From: Mycobacterium shigaense
GTDB lineage: Bacteria > Actinomycetota > Actinomycetes > Mycobacteriales > Mycobacteriaceae
Direction: 5' to 3'
Length of the DNA stretch: 64,000 nucleotides
NCBI RefSeq assembly: GCF_002356315.1
Contig: NZ_AP018164.1
Location: 372,001-436,000, forward strand
Shown here: positions 9,071 to 18,133 of the stretch, piece by piece
How the letters are laid out: every line of letters begins with the position of its first letter
How positions within the stretch are numbered: the first letter of the stretch is position 1
Made by a program: the position numbers and the translations under genes
Notes under the pieces: model-generated
The model's input: only the letters and a program-made list of their open reading frames with translations
Database searches by the model: none
What the model was told of the DNA's origin: nothing

Positions 9071-9820
9071 GTGAGTGACGACAAGATGCTGGCCCGCATC
9101 GCCGCGCTGCTGCGTCAGGCCGAGGGCACCGACAACACGCACGAGGCCGACGCGTTCATGAGCGCCGCGCAGCGACTGGCGACGTCGGCCTCGATCGATC
9201 TGGCCGTGGCCCGGTCGCATTCCTCGAATCGTTCGGCGGCGCAGGCCCCGACGCAGCGGACCATCACGATCGGGGAGGCCGGCACCAAGGGCCTGCGGAC
9301 CTACGTGCAGCTGTTCGTGCTGATCGCGGCGGCCAACGACGTCAAATGCGACATCGCCTCGAATTCGACGTTCTGCTACGCTTACGGGTTTCCCGAGGAC
9401 ATCGACGCCAGCCACGCCCTATACGCCAGCCTGGTGGTCCAGATGGTGCGTGCGTCGGATGCCTACCTCGCCACCGGTGCGCACCGGCCCACGCCGACGA
9501 TCACCGCCCGGCTGAACTTCCAGCTCGCGTTCGGGGCCCGCATCGGTCAGCGCCTGGCCGAAGCCCGCGAGGAGGCCCGGCGCGAAGCCACCAGGGATCG
9601 TGCGCGCCGACCAGGAACCGCTATTGCTCTGCGGGACAAAGAGGTTGAGCTGCGCGACTACTACCGCGGCACGTCCAAGGCGCGCGGCACCTGGCAGGCC
9701 AGCCGGGCCACCGCCGGCTACTCGTCTGCCGCGCGGCGCGCGGGCGACCGCGCGGGCAGGCGGGCGCGGCTCGGGAACAGCCCCGAGTTGCCGGGGTCGC
9801 GGAGCGCGTTGGGCCGGTGA
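9071..9820 (+). CDS. DUF2786 domain protein (Rv0184-like)
   Basis: 249 residues. The N-terminus MLARIAALLRQAEGTDNTHE is the DUF2786 signature (KI..LL..A..T...EA). The central part is mixed alpha/beta, and the C-terminus is basic and rich in Arg, Gly and Ser, suggesting nucleic-acid contact. Function is unknown. GTG 9071 is the start. Its TGA overlaps the GTG of the next gene (GTGA at 9817-9820), so the two are translationally coupled and probably work together. Confidence 0.75.
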   Translation: MSDDKMLARIAALLRQAEGTDNTHEADAFMSAAQRLATSASIDLAVARSHSSNRSAAQAPTQRTITIGEAGTKGLRTYVQLFVLIAAANDVKCDIASNSTFCYAYGFPEDIDASHALYASLVVQMVRASDAYLATGAHRPTPTITARLNFQLAFGARIGQRLAEAREEARREATRDRARRPGTAIALRDKEVELRDYYRGTSKARGTWQASRATAGYSSAARRAGDRAGRRARLGNSPELPGSRSALGR

Positions 9821-10332
9821 CGGAGGCGGGCTCCGGTCAGCGGGATTCGCAGCGCACCAAGGTTTACGCCGCTGAGGAGTTCGTCCGGACAATGTTCGAC
9901 CGGGCCGCCGAGCGCGGCCTGCCCAACGTCGAGTTCTTCGGCACCCAGTTGACGCTGCCCCCAGAGGGGCGATTCGGCTCGGTGGACGCCGTCCAGCGCT
10001 ATGTTGACCAAGTGCTCGAACTACCGGCGATACGGCAACGCTGGCCGGGCGTGTCGCCGCTGCGGGTACGGCCCCGCCGGGCGGCCACCGCGGCTCACTA
10101 CGAAAATCGCGACGGCACAGGCGTTATCGCGGTGCCCGACCGGGACACCGCCGACTGGGCGCTGCGTGAGCTGGTGGTGCTGCACGAGGTCGCCCACCAC
10201 GTCTGTCAGGCGGAGCCGGCGCACGGTCCCGAGTTCGTCGCGACGATCTGTGAGCTGGCGGAGCTCGTGATGGGCCCCGAACTGGGGCACGTGCTGCGGG
10301 TGGTCTACGCGAAAGAGGGTGTGCGTGGCTGA
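9817..10332 (+). CDS. Zinc-metallohydrolase-like protein (Rv0185-like)
   Basis: 171 residues. VVLHEVAHHVCQ gives an HExxH zinc motif, and HGPEFV a few residues later supplies a plausible third ligand, as in SprT- or Wss-like proteases. I recall this as a mycobacterial metallohydrolase family of unknown substrate. No signal peptide or membrane segment is visible, so it is cytoplasmic. Start and stop overlap both neighbours (GTGA with the DUF2786 gene; 8 bases with the glycosidase gene), giving a tight three-gene operon. Confidence 0.75.
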   Translation: MTEAGSGQRDSQRTKVYAAEEFVRTMFDRAAERGLPNVEFFGTQLTLPPEGRFGSVDAVQRYVDQVLELPAIRQRWPGVSPLRVRPRRAATAAHYENRDGTGVIAVPDRDTADWALRELVVLHEVAHHVCQAEPAHGPEFVATICELAELVMGPELGHVLRVVYAKEGVRG

Positions 10333-12445
10333 CATGGCGGATCCCGACGCCCGGGCGCGCGAGGTCGAGAGTCGGATGACCGACGACGAACGCTTCTCGC
10401 TGTTGGTCGGCGTGATGGGGGCGGGCGAGCTATGGCCGTTGCCCGACAAGCGTATTCCTCCGGGCACACCGATGAGCGCCGGGTACGTGCCCGGCGTTCC
10501 CCGGCTCGGCGTACCGGCGCTGCTGATGAGCGATGCGGGCCTGGGTGTCACCAACCCCGGATATCGCCCCGGCGACACCGCGACCGCGCTGCCGGCCGGC
10601 CTGGCGCTGGCCGCCGGCTTCGATCCCGCCGTGGCCCTCGCCGCGGGCCAGGTGATCGGCCGCGAGGCGCGCAGCCGCGGATTCAACGTCCAACTGGCGG
10701 GATCGATGAACCTGGCCCGGGACCCGCGCAACGGCCGCAACTTCGAATACCTCTCCGAGGACCCGCTGTTGACCGCGACGATGGCCGCCGAGCAGGTCAC
10801 CGGCATCCAGCAGCAGGGCGTGATCTCGACGGTCAAGCACTTCTCGCTGAATTGCAATGAGACCAACCGGCATTGGCTCGATGCGCTGATCGACCCCGAC
10901 GCGCACCGCGAATCCGACCTGCTGGCCTTCGAGATCGCCATCGAGCGCGCGCAGCCGGGCGCGGTGATGACCGCCTACAACAAGGTCAACGGCGACTACG
11001 CGGCGGCCAACCACGTGCTGATCAGCGAGGTGCTCAAGGGCGCGTGGGGGTTTCGCGGTTGGGTCATGTCCGACTGGGGCGGGACGCCGAGCTGGGAATG
11101 TGCGCTCGCCGGTCTCGACCAGGAGTGCGGCGCCCAGATCGACGCGATCTTCTGGCAGGCGGAGACCTTCACCGACCCGCTGCGCACCGCCTACGCCGAC
11201 GGTCGGCTGCCCAAGGAGCGGCTGTCCGACATGGTACGGCGCATCCTGCGGTCGATGTTCGCCGTCGGGATCGCCGATCGCGGCCCGGCACCGCAGCCGG
11301 ATATCAACGCGCACAACGAGATTGCTCTGCAGGTCGCGCGGCAGGGCATCGTGCTGCTGCAGAACCGCGGTGTGCTGCCGTTGCGCCCCGAGTCGACCAG
11401 CCGGATCGCCGTCATCGGCGGGTACGCGCAGCGGGGTGTGCCGACGGGGTGCGGCTCGAGTGCGGTCGTCCCGCCCGGGGGCTACGCGGACGTGATCCCG
11501 ATCGGCGGATCCGGGATGATGGCCGGCACCCACAACCTGTACCTGCTGCCGCCGAGCCCCGTCGCAGAGCTCCGCAAGCAATTTCCGAATGCGCAGATCG
11601 AGTTCGACCCCGGCATCAGCCCGGCCGAGGCGGTGCTGGCCGCGCGGCGCGCGGACGTCGTCGTGGTCTTCGCGATCCGCGTGGAGGGCGAGGGCGCCGA
11701 CAGCGCCGACCTCTCGCTGCCCTGGGGCCAGGACGCGGTGATCGAGGCGGTCGCGGCCGCCAACCCCAACACCGTGGTGGTGTTGCAGACCGGCAACCCG
11801 GTGGCCATGCCCTGGCGAGAATCCGCGAACGCCATCGTGCAGGCGTGGTATCCGGGGCAGGCCGGCGCGACGGCCATCGCGGAAATCCTTGCAGGACGGG
11901 TGAATCCGTCTGGGCGCCTACCGATCACTTTCCCGGCCGACCTGTCCCAGACGCCGCGGCCCGAGTTGCCCGGCCTGGGCGACCCGTTCGGCACGGCCAC
12001 CACGATCGACTACTTCGAGGGCGCCGAGGTCGGTTACCGCTGGTTCGCGCAACAAGGCGTGCACCCGATGTTCGCCTTCGGACATGGCTTGTCCTACACC
12101 AGGTTCGAGTACTGCGACCTGGTGGTCACCGGGGGGGATACCGTGCGGGCCGGCTTCACCGTCGTCAACGTCGGCGAGCGCCGCGGGGCCGACGTCCCGC
12201 AGCTATATCTGACCTCGGGGCCCGACGGGCAACGCCTGCGCCTGCTCGGATTTCAGCGCGTGCAGCTCGAGCCCGGCGCGGCCGCCCGCGTGGACATCGA
12301 GGCCGATCCGCGGCTGGTCGCCCGTTACTGCGGCGGCGCCTGGCGCATCGCGCCGGGCGGCTACGCGGTGGCCGTCGGGGCGTCGGCGGTCGCGCCGGTG
12401 CTGACCGCCGAGGTCGAGTTGGCCGGCCGTGTGTTCGCGGGCTGA
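10325..12445 (+). CDS. bglS: GH3 family beta-glucosidase/glycosidase
   Basis: 706 residues from GTG 10325. The GH3 N-domain contains KHFSLN and the nucleophile motif VMSDWGG (Asp). A C-terminal alpha/beta sandwich follows, then a fibronectin-III-like domain (TVRAGFTVVNVGERRGADV) at the end. Such enzymes release terminal beta-linked sugars; the exact glycan is not readable. I chose GTG 10325 because GAGG at 10314-10317 is seven bases upstream. GTG 10319 is too close to that site and ATG 10334 too far. There is no signal peptide, so it probably acts on imported oligosaccharides. The gene ends the operon begun at 9071. Confidence 0.85.
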   Translation: MADMADPDARAREVESRMTDDERFSLLVGVMGAGELWPLPDKRIPPGTPMSAGYVPGVPRLGVPALLMSDAGLGVTNPGYRPGDTATALPAGLALAAGFDPAVALAAGQVIGREARSRGFNVQLAGSMNLARDPRNGRNFEYLSEDPLLTATMAAEQVTGIQQQGVISTVKHFSLNCNETNRHWLDALIDPDAHRESDLLAFEIAIERAQPGAVMTAYNKVNGDYAAANHVLISEVLKGAWGFRGWVMSDWGGTPSWECALAGLDQECGAQIDAIFWQAETFTDPLRTAYADGRLPKERLSDMVRRILRSMFAVGIADRGPAPQPDINAHNEIALQVARQGIVLLQNRGVLPLRPESTSRIAVIGGYAQRGVPTGCGSSAVVPPGGYADVIPIGGSGMMAGTHNLYLLPPSPVAELRKQFPNAQIEFDPGISPAEAVLAARRADVVVVFAIRVEGEGADSADLSLPWGQDAVIEAVAAANPNTVVVLQTGNPVAMPWRESANAIVQAWYPGQAGATAIAEILAGRVNPSGRLPITFPADLSQTPRPELPGLGDPFGTATTIDYFEGAEVGYRWFAQQGVHPMFAFGHGLSYTRFEYCDLVVTGGDTVRAGFTVVNVGERRGADVPQLYLTSGPDGQRLRLLGFQRVQLEPGAAARVDIEADPRLVARYCGGAWRIAPGGYAVAVGASAVAPVLTAEVELAGRVFAG

Positions 12446-12484
12446 GAAGCAGGGGCCGCCGCGAACGCACGACCGGCCCGTGCG

Positions 12485-12631
12485 CTAGCTGACCGGCGTC
12501 AACTCGTCGCCGCAGGTGCAGCGGTACGCGACAGCGGAGTCGGAGCAATGACACTCGACCTCGACACGCACGCGACAGCCGCAGCCGTCGTGCCCACAGG
12601 TCAGCAGGGTTCCAGCCTCATAGTTCGCCAT
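12485..12631 (-). CDS. mymT: Copper metallothionein MymT
   Basis: 48 residues with seven cysteines: [14 protein letters not shown] and RCTC. This spacing is that of mycobacterial MymT, which binds several Cu(I) ions and protects against copper. The GDELTPVS tail is also conserved. ATG 12631 (MANYEAG) has AAGG nine bases upstream; an ATG at 12640 abuts that AAGG, so the shorter form is preferred, though homologues are often annotated from the upstream site. A RicR-type operator lies about 60 bases upstream and the regulator is encoded at 15232. Confidence 0.92.
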   Translation of the reverse strand: MANYEAGTLLTCGHDGCGCRVRVEVECHCSDSAVAYRCTCGDELTPVS

Positions 12632-12688
12632 GTGAATCATCCTTGTCTGGTTGGGATTCCGGTGCACCCACCGGCAGGACCCACTGTA

Positions 12689-12703
12689 TACCCCATACCG
12701 GTA
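12689..12703. promoter_or_regulatory. RicR operator in the mymT promoter
   Basis: TACCC-CATAC-CGGTA fits the published RicR consensus TACCC-N5-GGGTA with one mismatch. It overlaps a perfect 10-bp palindrome ATACCGGTAT (12695-12704). It lies 58 bases upstream of the preferred mymT start, as expected for a repressor that releases DNA on binding Cu(I). It also lies about 95 bases upstream of the plus-strand O-methyltransferase gene at 12796, which could be co-controlled. Confidence 0.8.
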
Positions 12704-12795
12704 TGCAGTAAATACCCGCGGCCGTGTCGGCACCGTCGATCCCGGCCGAACAGGCGTTACTGCACGGCCCGGGCCGCGAGGCTAGCGTGGACGGC

Positions 12796-13455
12796 ATGAG
12801 TCAAACCCCCACCCCGCAAGACGTTGACGCCTTCTTGGACAGCACGACCATCGGCGACGACCCGGCGCTCGCGGCCGCGCTCGAGGACAGCGACGCGGCC
12901 GGGCTGCCGCACATCGCGGTATCGGCGCAGCAGGGTAAGTTCCTGTCGCTGCTGGCCGGCGCCATCCAGGCGCGCCGCATCCTCGAAATCGGCACTCTTG
13001 GTGGCTTCAGCACGATTTGGCTGGCGCGCGGGGTGGGCCCGCAGGGGCGGGTGGTCACCCTGGAATACGAGCCCAAGCACGCCGAGGTCGCACGGGCCAA
13101 CCTGCGGCGCGCCGGGGTGGCCGACCGGGTGGAGGTGGTGGTCGGCGCCGCGCTGGACACCCTGCCGGCGGTCACGGGCGGCCCCTTCGATCTGATCTTC
13201 GTCGATGCCGACAAGGAGAACTACCCCGCCTACCTGGACTGGGCGGTCAAGCTGGCGCGGCCAGGCTCGGTGATCGTGCTGGACAACGTCATTCGCGACG
13301 GCCAGATCCTCACGCCGGAGCACGCGGACGAGCGCGTGCGGGCGACGCGGCGGACGCTGGAGCTGATGGGCGAGCACCCGCGACTGGACACCGCGGTGAT
13401 CCAGACGGTCGGCGCCAAGCATTGGGACGGCTTCGCCCTTGCGACCGTGAAGTAG
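12796..13455 (+). CDS. Class I SAM-dependent O-methyltransferase (Rv0187-like)
   Basis: 219 residues of the catechol/caffeoyl-CoA O-methyltransferase family. EIGTLGGFSTIWLA is the SAM loop, VVTLEYEPKHAEVAR binds the ribose, and FVDADKENY carries the metal-binding Asp. AVIQTVGAKHWDGF ends the protein. These enzymes methylate catechol-type hydroxyls using Mg2+ or Mn2+; the natural substrate is unknown. ATG 12796 starts directly at the conserved N-terminus; an upstream GTG at 12724 in frame lies within the mymT promoter and was rejected. The gene ends 8 bases before the convergent ilvD stop; the M. tuberculosis gene Rv0188, which I remember between them, is absent. Confidence 0.87.
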   Translation: MSQTPTPQDVDAFLDSTTIGDDPALAAALEDSDAAGLPHIAVSAQQGKFLSLLAGAIQARRILEIGTLGGFSTIWLARGVGPQGRVVTLEYEPKHAEVARANLRRAGVADRVEVVVGAALDTLPAVTGGPFDLIFVDADKENYPAYLDWAVKLARPGSVIVLDNVIRDGQILTPEHADERVRATRRTLELMGEHPRLDTAVIQTVGAKHWDGFALATVK

Positions 13456-13463
13456 CCGGCGGC

Positions 13464-15155
13464 CTATCCGCAGACCGCGCCGATGGCCGCCGAGCTGACC
13501 AGCTTGACGTACTTGGCCAGCACGCCGGTGGTGTAGCGTGGCGGGGGAGGCGTGAAACCCGCACGGCGGGAGTCGAATTCGGCCGCGTCGACCAACACGT
13601 CGAGCGTGCCGGTGGCCACGTCGAGCCGGATATGGTCGCCGTCGCGCAAGAAGGCGATCGGCCCGGCGTCGACCGCTTCGGGCGCGACGTGCCCCACGCA
13701 CAGGCCGGTCGTCCCACCGGAGAACCGGCCGTCGGTGAGCAGCAGCACGTCCTTGCCGAGCCCGGCGCCCTTGATCGCGCCGGTGATGGCCAGCATCTCG
13801 CGCATCCCCGGGCCGCCCTTCGGGCCTTCGTAGCGGATCACCACCGCGTCGCCCTTGGTGATGGTGCCGTCCTCCAAGGCGTCCAGGGCGGCCCGCTCGC
13901 CATCGAAAACCCTTGCGGTGCCTTCGAAGACGTCGGAGTCGAAGCCGGCCGACTTGACCACCGCGCCCTCCGGCGCCAGCGAGCCGTGCAGGACGGTGAT
14001 GCCGCCAGTCGGGTGAATCGGGTTGGCCAGCGCCCGCAGCACCTTGCCGTCCGGGTCCGGCGGGGCGATGTCTGCCAGGTTCTCGGCCATGGTCGCACCG
14101 GTCACCGTCAGGCAATCTCCGTGCAGCAGACCGGCATCCAGCAGCGCCTTCATCACCACCGGCACGCCGCCGATGTGGTCGACGTCGAACATCACGTGCT
14201 TGCCGAACGGCTTGACGTCGGCCAGGTGCGGCACCTTCGATCCGATCCGGCTGAAGTCCTCGAGCGAGAGCGCGACGCCGGCTTCGTGCGCGATGGCCAG
14301 CAAGTGCAGCACCGCGTTGGTCGAGCCGCCGAACGCCATCACCACCGCGATCGCATTCTCGAAGGCCTCTTTGGTGAGGATGTCGCGGGCGGTGATGCCG
14401 CGGCGCAGCAGTTCGATGACGGCCGCACCGCTACGTCGCGCGAACCCGTCGCGGCGGCGGTCGGTCGCCGGCGGCGCCGCGCTGCCCGGCAGCGACATGC
14501 CCAGCGCCTCGGCGGCGCTGGCCATCGTGTTGGCCGTGTACATACCGCCGCAGGCGCCCTCGCCTGGACAGATCGCGCGCTCGATGGCGTCGACGTCCTC
14601 GCGCGACATCAACCCGCGGGCGCAGGCACCGACCGCCTCGAAGGCGTCGATGACCGTGACGTCGCGCTCGCTGCCGTCGGACAACTTGGCCCGTCCCGGC
14701 AGGATCGAGCCCGCATAGAGGAAGACCGCGGCCAGATCCAGCCGCGCGGCGGCCATCAGCATCCCGGGCAGCGACTTGTCGCAACCGGCCAGCAGCACCG
14801 AGCCGTCCAGCCGCTCGGCCTGCATCACGGTTTCCACGCTGTCGGCGATCACCTCGCGGGACACCAGCGAGAAGTGCATTCCCTCGTGGCCCATCGAGAT
14901 GCCGTCGGACACCGAGATGGTGCCGAACTCCAGCGGGTAACCGCCCGCGGAGAACACGCCCTCCTTGACGGCCTTGGCGAGCCGGTCCAGCGACAGGTTG
15001 CACGGCGTGATCTCGTTCCACGACGATGCGACCCCGATCTGCGGCTTGGCGAAGTCCTCGTCGTCCATGCCTACCGCGCGCAGCATCCCGCGGGCGGCGG
15101 TCTTCTCCAGACCGTCGGTGACGTCGCGGCTGCGGGGTTTGATGTCAGGGGCCAT
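13464..15155 (-). CDS. ilvD: Dihydroxy-acid dehydratase IlvD
   Basis: 563 residues. It converts 2,3-dihydroxy-3-methyl-branched acids to 2-keto acids in valine, leucine and isoleucine synthesis and feeds pantothenate. The iron-sulfur cysteines are visible in GCDKSLPGM and [23 protein letters not shown] and [11 protein letters not shown] are further family hallmarks. It is slightly shorter at the N-terminus than the M. tuberculosis protein. ATG 15155 is the start; the ribosome-binding site is weak. The gene is divergent from ricR across 76 bases carrying a perfect RicR dyad. A copper link is plausible, since Fe-S dehydratases are copper targets, but that is inference. Confidence 0.95.
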   Translation of the reverse strand: MAPDIKPRSRDVTDGLEKTAARGMLRAVGMDDEDFAKPQIGVASSWNEITPCNLSLDRLAKAVKEGVFSAGGYPLEFGTISVSDGISMGHEGMHFSLVSREVIADSVETVMQAERLDGSVLLAGCDKSLPGMLMAAARLDLAAVFLYAGSILPGRAKLSDGSERDVTVIDAFEAVGACARGLMSREDVDAIERAICPGEGACGGMYTANTMASAAEALGMSLPGSAAPPATDRRRDGFARRSGAAVIELLRRGITARDILTKEAFENAIAVVMAFGGSTNAVLHLLAIAHEAGVALSLEDFSRIGSKVPHLADVKPFGKHVMFDVDHIGGVPVVMKALLDAGLLHGDCLTVTGATMAENLADIAPPDPDGKVLRALANPIHPTGGITVLHGSLAPEGAVVKSAGFDSDVFEGTARVFDGERAALDALEDGTITKGDAVVIRYEGPKGGPGMREMLAITGAIKGAGLGKDVLLLTDGRFSGGTTGLCVGHVAPEAVDAGPIAFLRDGDHIRLDVATGTLDVLVDAAEFDSRRAGFTPPPPRYTTGVLAKYVKLVSSAAIGAVCG

Positions 15156-15196
15156 CGGTCAAGTATGCGCGGTGCGGCCAAGCCAATATTTGCCGG

Positions 15197-15215
15197 CATA
15201 CCCCGTCGGGGTATG
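15197..15215. promoter_or_regulatory. Perfect RicR operator (autoregulatory)
   Basis: CATACCCC-GTC-GGGGTATG is a perfect inverted repeat with 8-bp arms. It contains TACCC-N5-GGGTA exactly (15199-15213). It lies 17 bases before the ricR start, in the gap shared with the divergent ilvD gene whose start is 42 bases to the left. Autoregulation of ricR is known in M. tuberculosis; an effect on ilvD is only a possibility here. Confidence 0.9.
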
Positions 15216-15231
15216 AGGTAGAATCTAACGC

Positions 15232-15522
15232 GTGACGACCGAGCGCGGGTATTCCGAGCAGAAGGACAACTACGCCAAACGGCTGCGGCGCATCGAGGGT
15301 CAAGTGCGCGGGATCGCGCGGATGATCGACGAGGACAAGTACTGCATCGACGTGCTGACCCAGATCAGCGCAGTCAACAGCGCCCTGCGGTCGGTGGCGC
15401 TGAATCTGCTCGACGAGCACCTGGGCCACTGCGTCACCCGAGCGGTCGCCGACGGCGGCAGCGAGGCGGATCAAAAGCTGGCCGAGGCATCGGCCGCCAT
15501 CGCGCGGCTGGTTCGTTCCTGA
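15232..15522 (+). CDS. ricR: CsoR-family copper-sensing repressor RicR
   Basis: 96 residues, all-alpha CsoR/RcnR fold. The Cu(I) ligands of the family are present: Cys in KYCIDVL, His in DEHLGHC and the Cys that ends that motif. KRLRRIEGQVRGIARM is the conserved N-terminal DNA-binding helix. It represses the copper-protection regulon and leaves DNA on binding Cu(I). GTG 15232 follows the operator directly. The same operator is found before mymT within this window. Identity as the Rv0190 orthologue is supported by position between ilvD and the MFS gene. Confidence 0.93.
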   Translation: MTTERGYSEQKDNYAKRLRRIEGQVRGIARMIDEDKYCIDVLTQISAVNSALRSVALNLLDEHLGHCVTRAVADGGSEADQKLAEASAAIARLVRS

Positions 15523-15599
15523 TCGGTGACTCAAGTGAGACCGATTCCCGCGCCCTAAGTCGGGGAATCTGGTTGTCGGGGTGCGTACCGTAAGGCAGT

Positions 15600-16898
15600 G
15601 TGATCGCATTAGGCTCGACCACCCAGGAACTGGGTGCCCCGGCCGACACCGACGCCATGACTGCCGAACCCGCAACAGCCACCGCCGCCGCGCGGACGTG
15701 GACGCCACGCATCGCCGCGCAGCTGGCTGTGCTGGCCGCGGCGGCCTTCACCTATGTGACCGCCGAGATACTGCCGGTGGGCGCGCTGTCCGCGATCTCC
15801 CGCGACCTGCATGTCAGCGTCGTTTACGTGGGCACGCTGCTGACCTGGTATGCGCTGGTCGCGGCCCTGACCACCGTTCCGCTGGTGCGCTGGACGGCGC
15901 ACTGGCCGCGCCGGCGCACGCTGTTGCTCAGCTTGACCTGCCTGACTGCCTCCCAGGTTATCTCGGCGCTGGCGCCTAACTTCGGGGTGCTGGCCGCGGG
16001 CCGGGTGCTGTGCGCCTTCACCCACGGGCTGCTGTGGGCGGTGATCGCGCCGATCGCCACCCGGCTGGTGCCGCCCAGCCATGCCGGCCGTGCCACCACG
16101 TCGATCTATCTGGGCACCAGCCTGGCGCTGGTGGTGGGCAGCCCGCTGACCGCGGCGATGAGCCTGATGTGGGGCTGGCGCCTGGCGGTGGTCTGCGTGA
16201 CGGTGGCCGCGGCCGTCGTCACGGTGGCCGCACGGCTGATGCTGCCGCCGCTGGTGCTCACCGAAGACCAGCTGCTCTACGTGGGACCGCGGTCGCGCCA
16301 CCACCGCAACGCGCGGTTGATCAAGGTGAGCATGCTCGCGATGATCGCGGTCACCGGGCACTTCGTGTCCTACACCTTCATCGTGGTGGTCATCCGCGAC
16401 GTGGTCGGCGTGCGCGGACCCAACCAGGCCTGGTTGCTGGCCGCCTACGGTGTGGCGGGCCTGTTGTCGGTGCCGCTGGTGGCGCGGCCGCTGGACCGTC
16501 GGCCCAAGGGCGCGATCCTGCTCTGCATGGCCGGGCTGACCGTTCCCTTCGTGGTGCTCACCGCGCTGGCGTTCCACGCCGACACCAACGCCGCGACCGT
16601 TCTGATCGGCACCGGCGCGATCGTGCTGTGGGGTGCCATGGCCGCCGCGGTATCGCCGATGATGCAATCCGCGGCGATGCGCGCCGGTGCCGACGACCCG
16701 GACGGGGCGTCGGGTATGTATGTGACGGCGTTCCAGGTGGGCATCATGGCGGGCTCGCTGTTGGGCGGACTGCTCTACGAGCGTGGGGTGGCGCAGATGC
16801 TCACCGCGTCGGCAGTCCTGATGGGTGTCGCGTTGCTCGGTGTCGCCGCGAACAAGCGGATGCTGGACTTTGCTCCGACACGCTCACGTGATTCATAG
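15600..16898 (+). CDS. MFS drug/metabolite exporter (Rv0191-like)
   Basis: 432 residues, twelve predicted membrane segments, of the arabinose-efflux/chloramphenicol-exporter branch (AraJ/CmlA). RWTAHWPRRR sits in the loop between segments 2 and 3 and is the family motif A. Start: GTG 15600 has AAGG four bases upstream but adds a 19-residue polar leader; ATG 15657 fits the length of the M. tuberculosis protein but has no ribosome-binding site. It lies downstream of ricR with a 77-base gap; whether it is read with ricR is unclear. Drug efflux is family knowledge, not shown here. Confidence 0.83.
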   Translation: MIALGSTTQELGAPADTDAMTAEPATATAAARTWTPRIAAQLAVLAAAAFTYVTAEILPVGALSAISRDLHVSVVYVGTLLTWYALVAALTTVPLVRWTAHWPRRRTLLLSLTCLTASQVISALAPNFGVLAAGRVLCAFTHGLLWAVIAPIATRLVPPSHAGRATTSIYLGTSLALVVGSPLTAAMSLMWGWRLAVVCVTVAAAVVTVAARLMLPPLVLTEDQLLYVGPRSRHHRNARLIKVSMLAMIAVTGHFVSYTFIVVVIRDVVGVRGPNQAWLLAAYGVAGLLSVPLVARPLDRRPKGAILLCMAGLTVPFVVLTALAFHADTNAATVLIGTGAIVLWGAMAAAVSPMMQSAAMRAGADDPDGASGMYVTAFQVGIMAGSLLGGLLYERGVAQMLTASAVLMGVALLGVAANKRMLDFAPTRSRDS

Positions 16899-17015
16899 TC
16901 GCGCAGTTCAGCTCGACTAATTTGGGATTTTCCGGCCGTTGGTACGGGCCCCGAGATAGGTAGCTGGCTGCCGCGCTATGGGACACTGGTCAGAACTTTG
17001 ACTGGAGGTACGCAT

Positions 17016-18050
17016 ATGTCGGGCTGGACGTCGGCCTGGGGTACACGGGGTCTGTTCGCGGCACTGAACGCGGCCGGACTGGCGGCCGCGCTGGTGCTGG
17101 GCGCCGGCCCCGCCGTGGCGGATCCGGACCCCCCGCCCGGGGACCCCGGCGTGGTCGCCGCCCCGCCGGCTCCGTCCCCACCGCCCTTCCAGCTGCCCTC
17201 GTTGCCGGGGTGGCCACCCTCAACTCCCGCGCCGGGTGACCCCGCGGCGCCACCACCGCCGTGGGCGCCCCCCGGCGCGGTGCCGGTTGCCGCGGGTGCC
17301 GCCGACGGGCAGGACCCGACCCCGTTCACCGGCACCGCCCCGTTCGGGCCGCCGTCGTTCGTCCCGAAGACCGGATCGATGGTGGGCGTCGCGCAGCCGA
17401 TCATCATCAACTTCCCGGGGACGGTCGAGGATTCCGGCGCGGCCCAGGCCGCCGTGCACGTGTCGTCGATCCCGCCGGTACCGGGCAAGTTCTACTGGAT
17501 GACCCCGACTCAATTGCGTTGGCGCCCCATTAATTTCTGGCCCGCCAATACGGCGGTGAACGTCGACGCCGGCGGCACCAAGACGAGCTTCCGCACCGGC
17601 GACCAGCTGATCGCCACGGCCGACGACGCCACGCACCAGCTGACCATCACCCGCAACGGCACCGTGGAGAAGACCTTCCCGATGTCGATGGGCATGACGT
17701 CGGGCAATCACCAGACCCCCAACGGCACCTACTACGTGCAGGACAAGAAGGCATCGGTGGTGATGGATTCGTCGACCTACGGCGTGCCGGTCAACTCGAC
17801 CTACGGCTACAAGGTGACGGTCGAGGACGCGGTCCGCTTCGACAACGTCGGCGACTACGTGCACAGCGCGCCGTGGTCGGTGGACGATCAGGGCAAGCGC
17901 GACGTCAGCCACGGCTGCATCAACATCAGCCCGACCAACGCCAAGTGGTTCTTCGACAACTTCGGTCCCGGCGACCCGATCATCGTCAAGAACTCCAGCG
18001 GCGGCTCGTACAAGAAGAACGACGGCTCCAGCGACTGGATCACCAACTAG
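17016..18050 (+). CDS. L,D-transpeptidase (LdtMt4/Rv0192-like)
   Basis: 344 residues. A signal peptide (about residues 1-35, ending near AVADPD) is followed by a Pro/Ala/Gly-rich linker of about 70 residues, an Ig-like region beginning near [10 protein letters not shown], and a YkuD catalytic domain. The domain carries the invariant VSHGCINIS with the nucleophilic Cys and the upstream His in DYVHSAP. It makes 3-3 crosslinks in peptidoglycan or anchors proteins, in the periplasm. ATG 17016 has GGAGG seven bases upstream. A hairpin terminator follows the stop codon. Genes Rv0192A-Rv0195 of M. tuberculosis are missing after it. Confidence 0.92.
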   Translation: MSGWTSAWGTRGLFAALNAAGLAAALVLGAGPAVADPDPPPGDPGVVAAPPAPSPPPFQLPSLPGWPPSTPAPGDPAAPPPPWAPPGAVPVAAGAADGQDPTPFTGTAPFGPPSFVPKTGSMVGVAQPIIINFPGTVEDSGAAQAAVHVSSIPPVPGKFYWMTPTQLRWRPINFWPANTAVNVDAGGTKTSFRTGDQLIATADDATHQLTITRNGTVEKTFPMSMGMTSGNHQTPNGTYYVQDKKASVVMDSSTYGVPVNSTYGYKVTVEDAVRFDNVGDYVHSAPWSVDDQGKRDVSHGCINISPTNAKWFFDNFGPGDPIIVKNSSGGSYKKNDGSSDWITN

Positions 18051-18055
18051 CGTTC

Positions 18056-18079
18056 GCCCCCCGAAAACACGGGGGCTTT
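18056..18079 (+). terminator. Hairpin terminator after the L,D-transpeptidase gene
   Basis: GCCCCC (18056-18061) pairs with GGGGGC (18071-18076) around a nine-base loop and is followed by TTTC. It begins six bases after the stop codon at 18050 and separates this gene from the TetR operon. The stem is clear; the T-tract is short, as is usual in mycobacteria. Confidence 0.65.
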
Positions 18080-18094
18080 CGCTGGCCCAGGGAT

Positions 18095-18114
18095 TATGTA
18101 TAGCATCATACATA
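18095..18114. promoter_or_regulatory. Probable TetR operator
   Basis: TATGTAT and ATACATA are perfect 7-bp inverted arms around a six-base spacer, 20 bp in all. They end 19 bases before the start of the TetR gene. The size and AT-rich character fit a TetR dimer site. Autoregulation of the 18134-20966 operon is inferred. Confidence 0.65.
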
Positions 18115-18133
18115 GCCTGGTGAAGGGGTGGCG

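Noticed and set aside
12632..12733. N-terminally extended MymT of 82 residues
   Set aside because: The extension covers the RicR operator and promoter; the ribosome-binding site supports ATG 12631 (or 12640).
17130..17330. Repetitive Pro/Ala/Gly coding DNA in the L,D-transpeptidase gene considered as a repeat array
   Set aside because: It is low-complexity linker sequence with no regular unit or spacer; not CRISPR-like.
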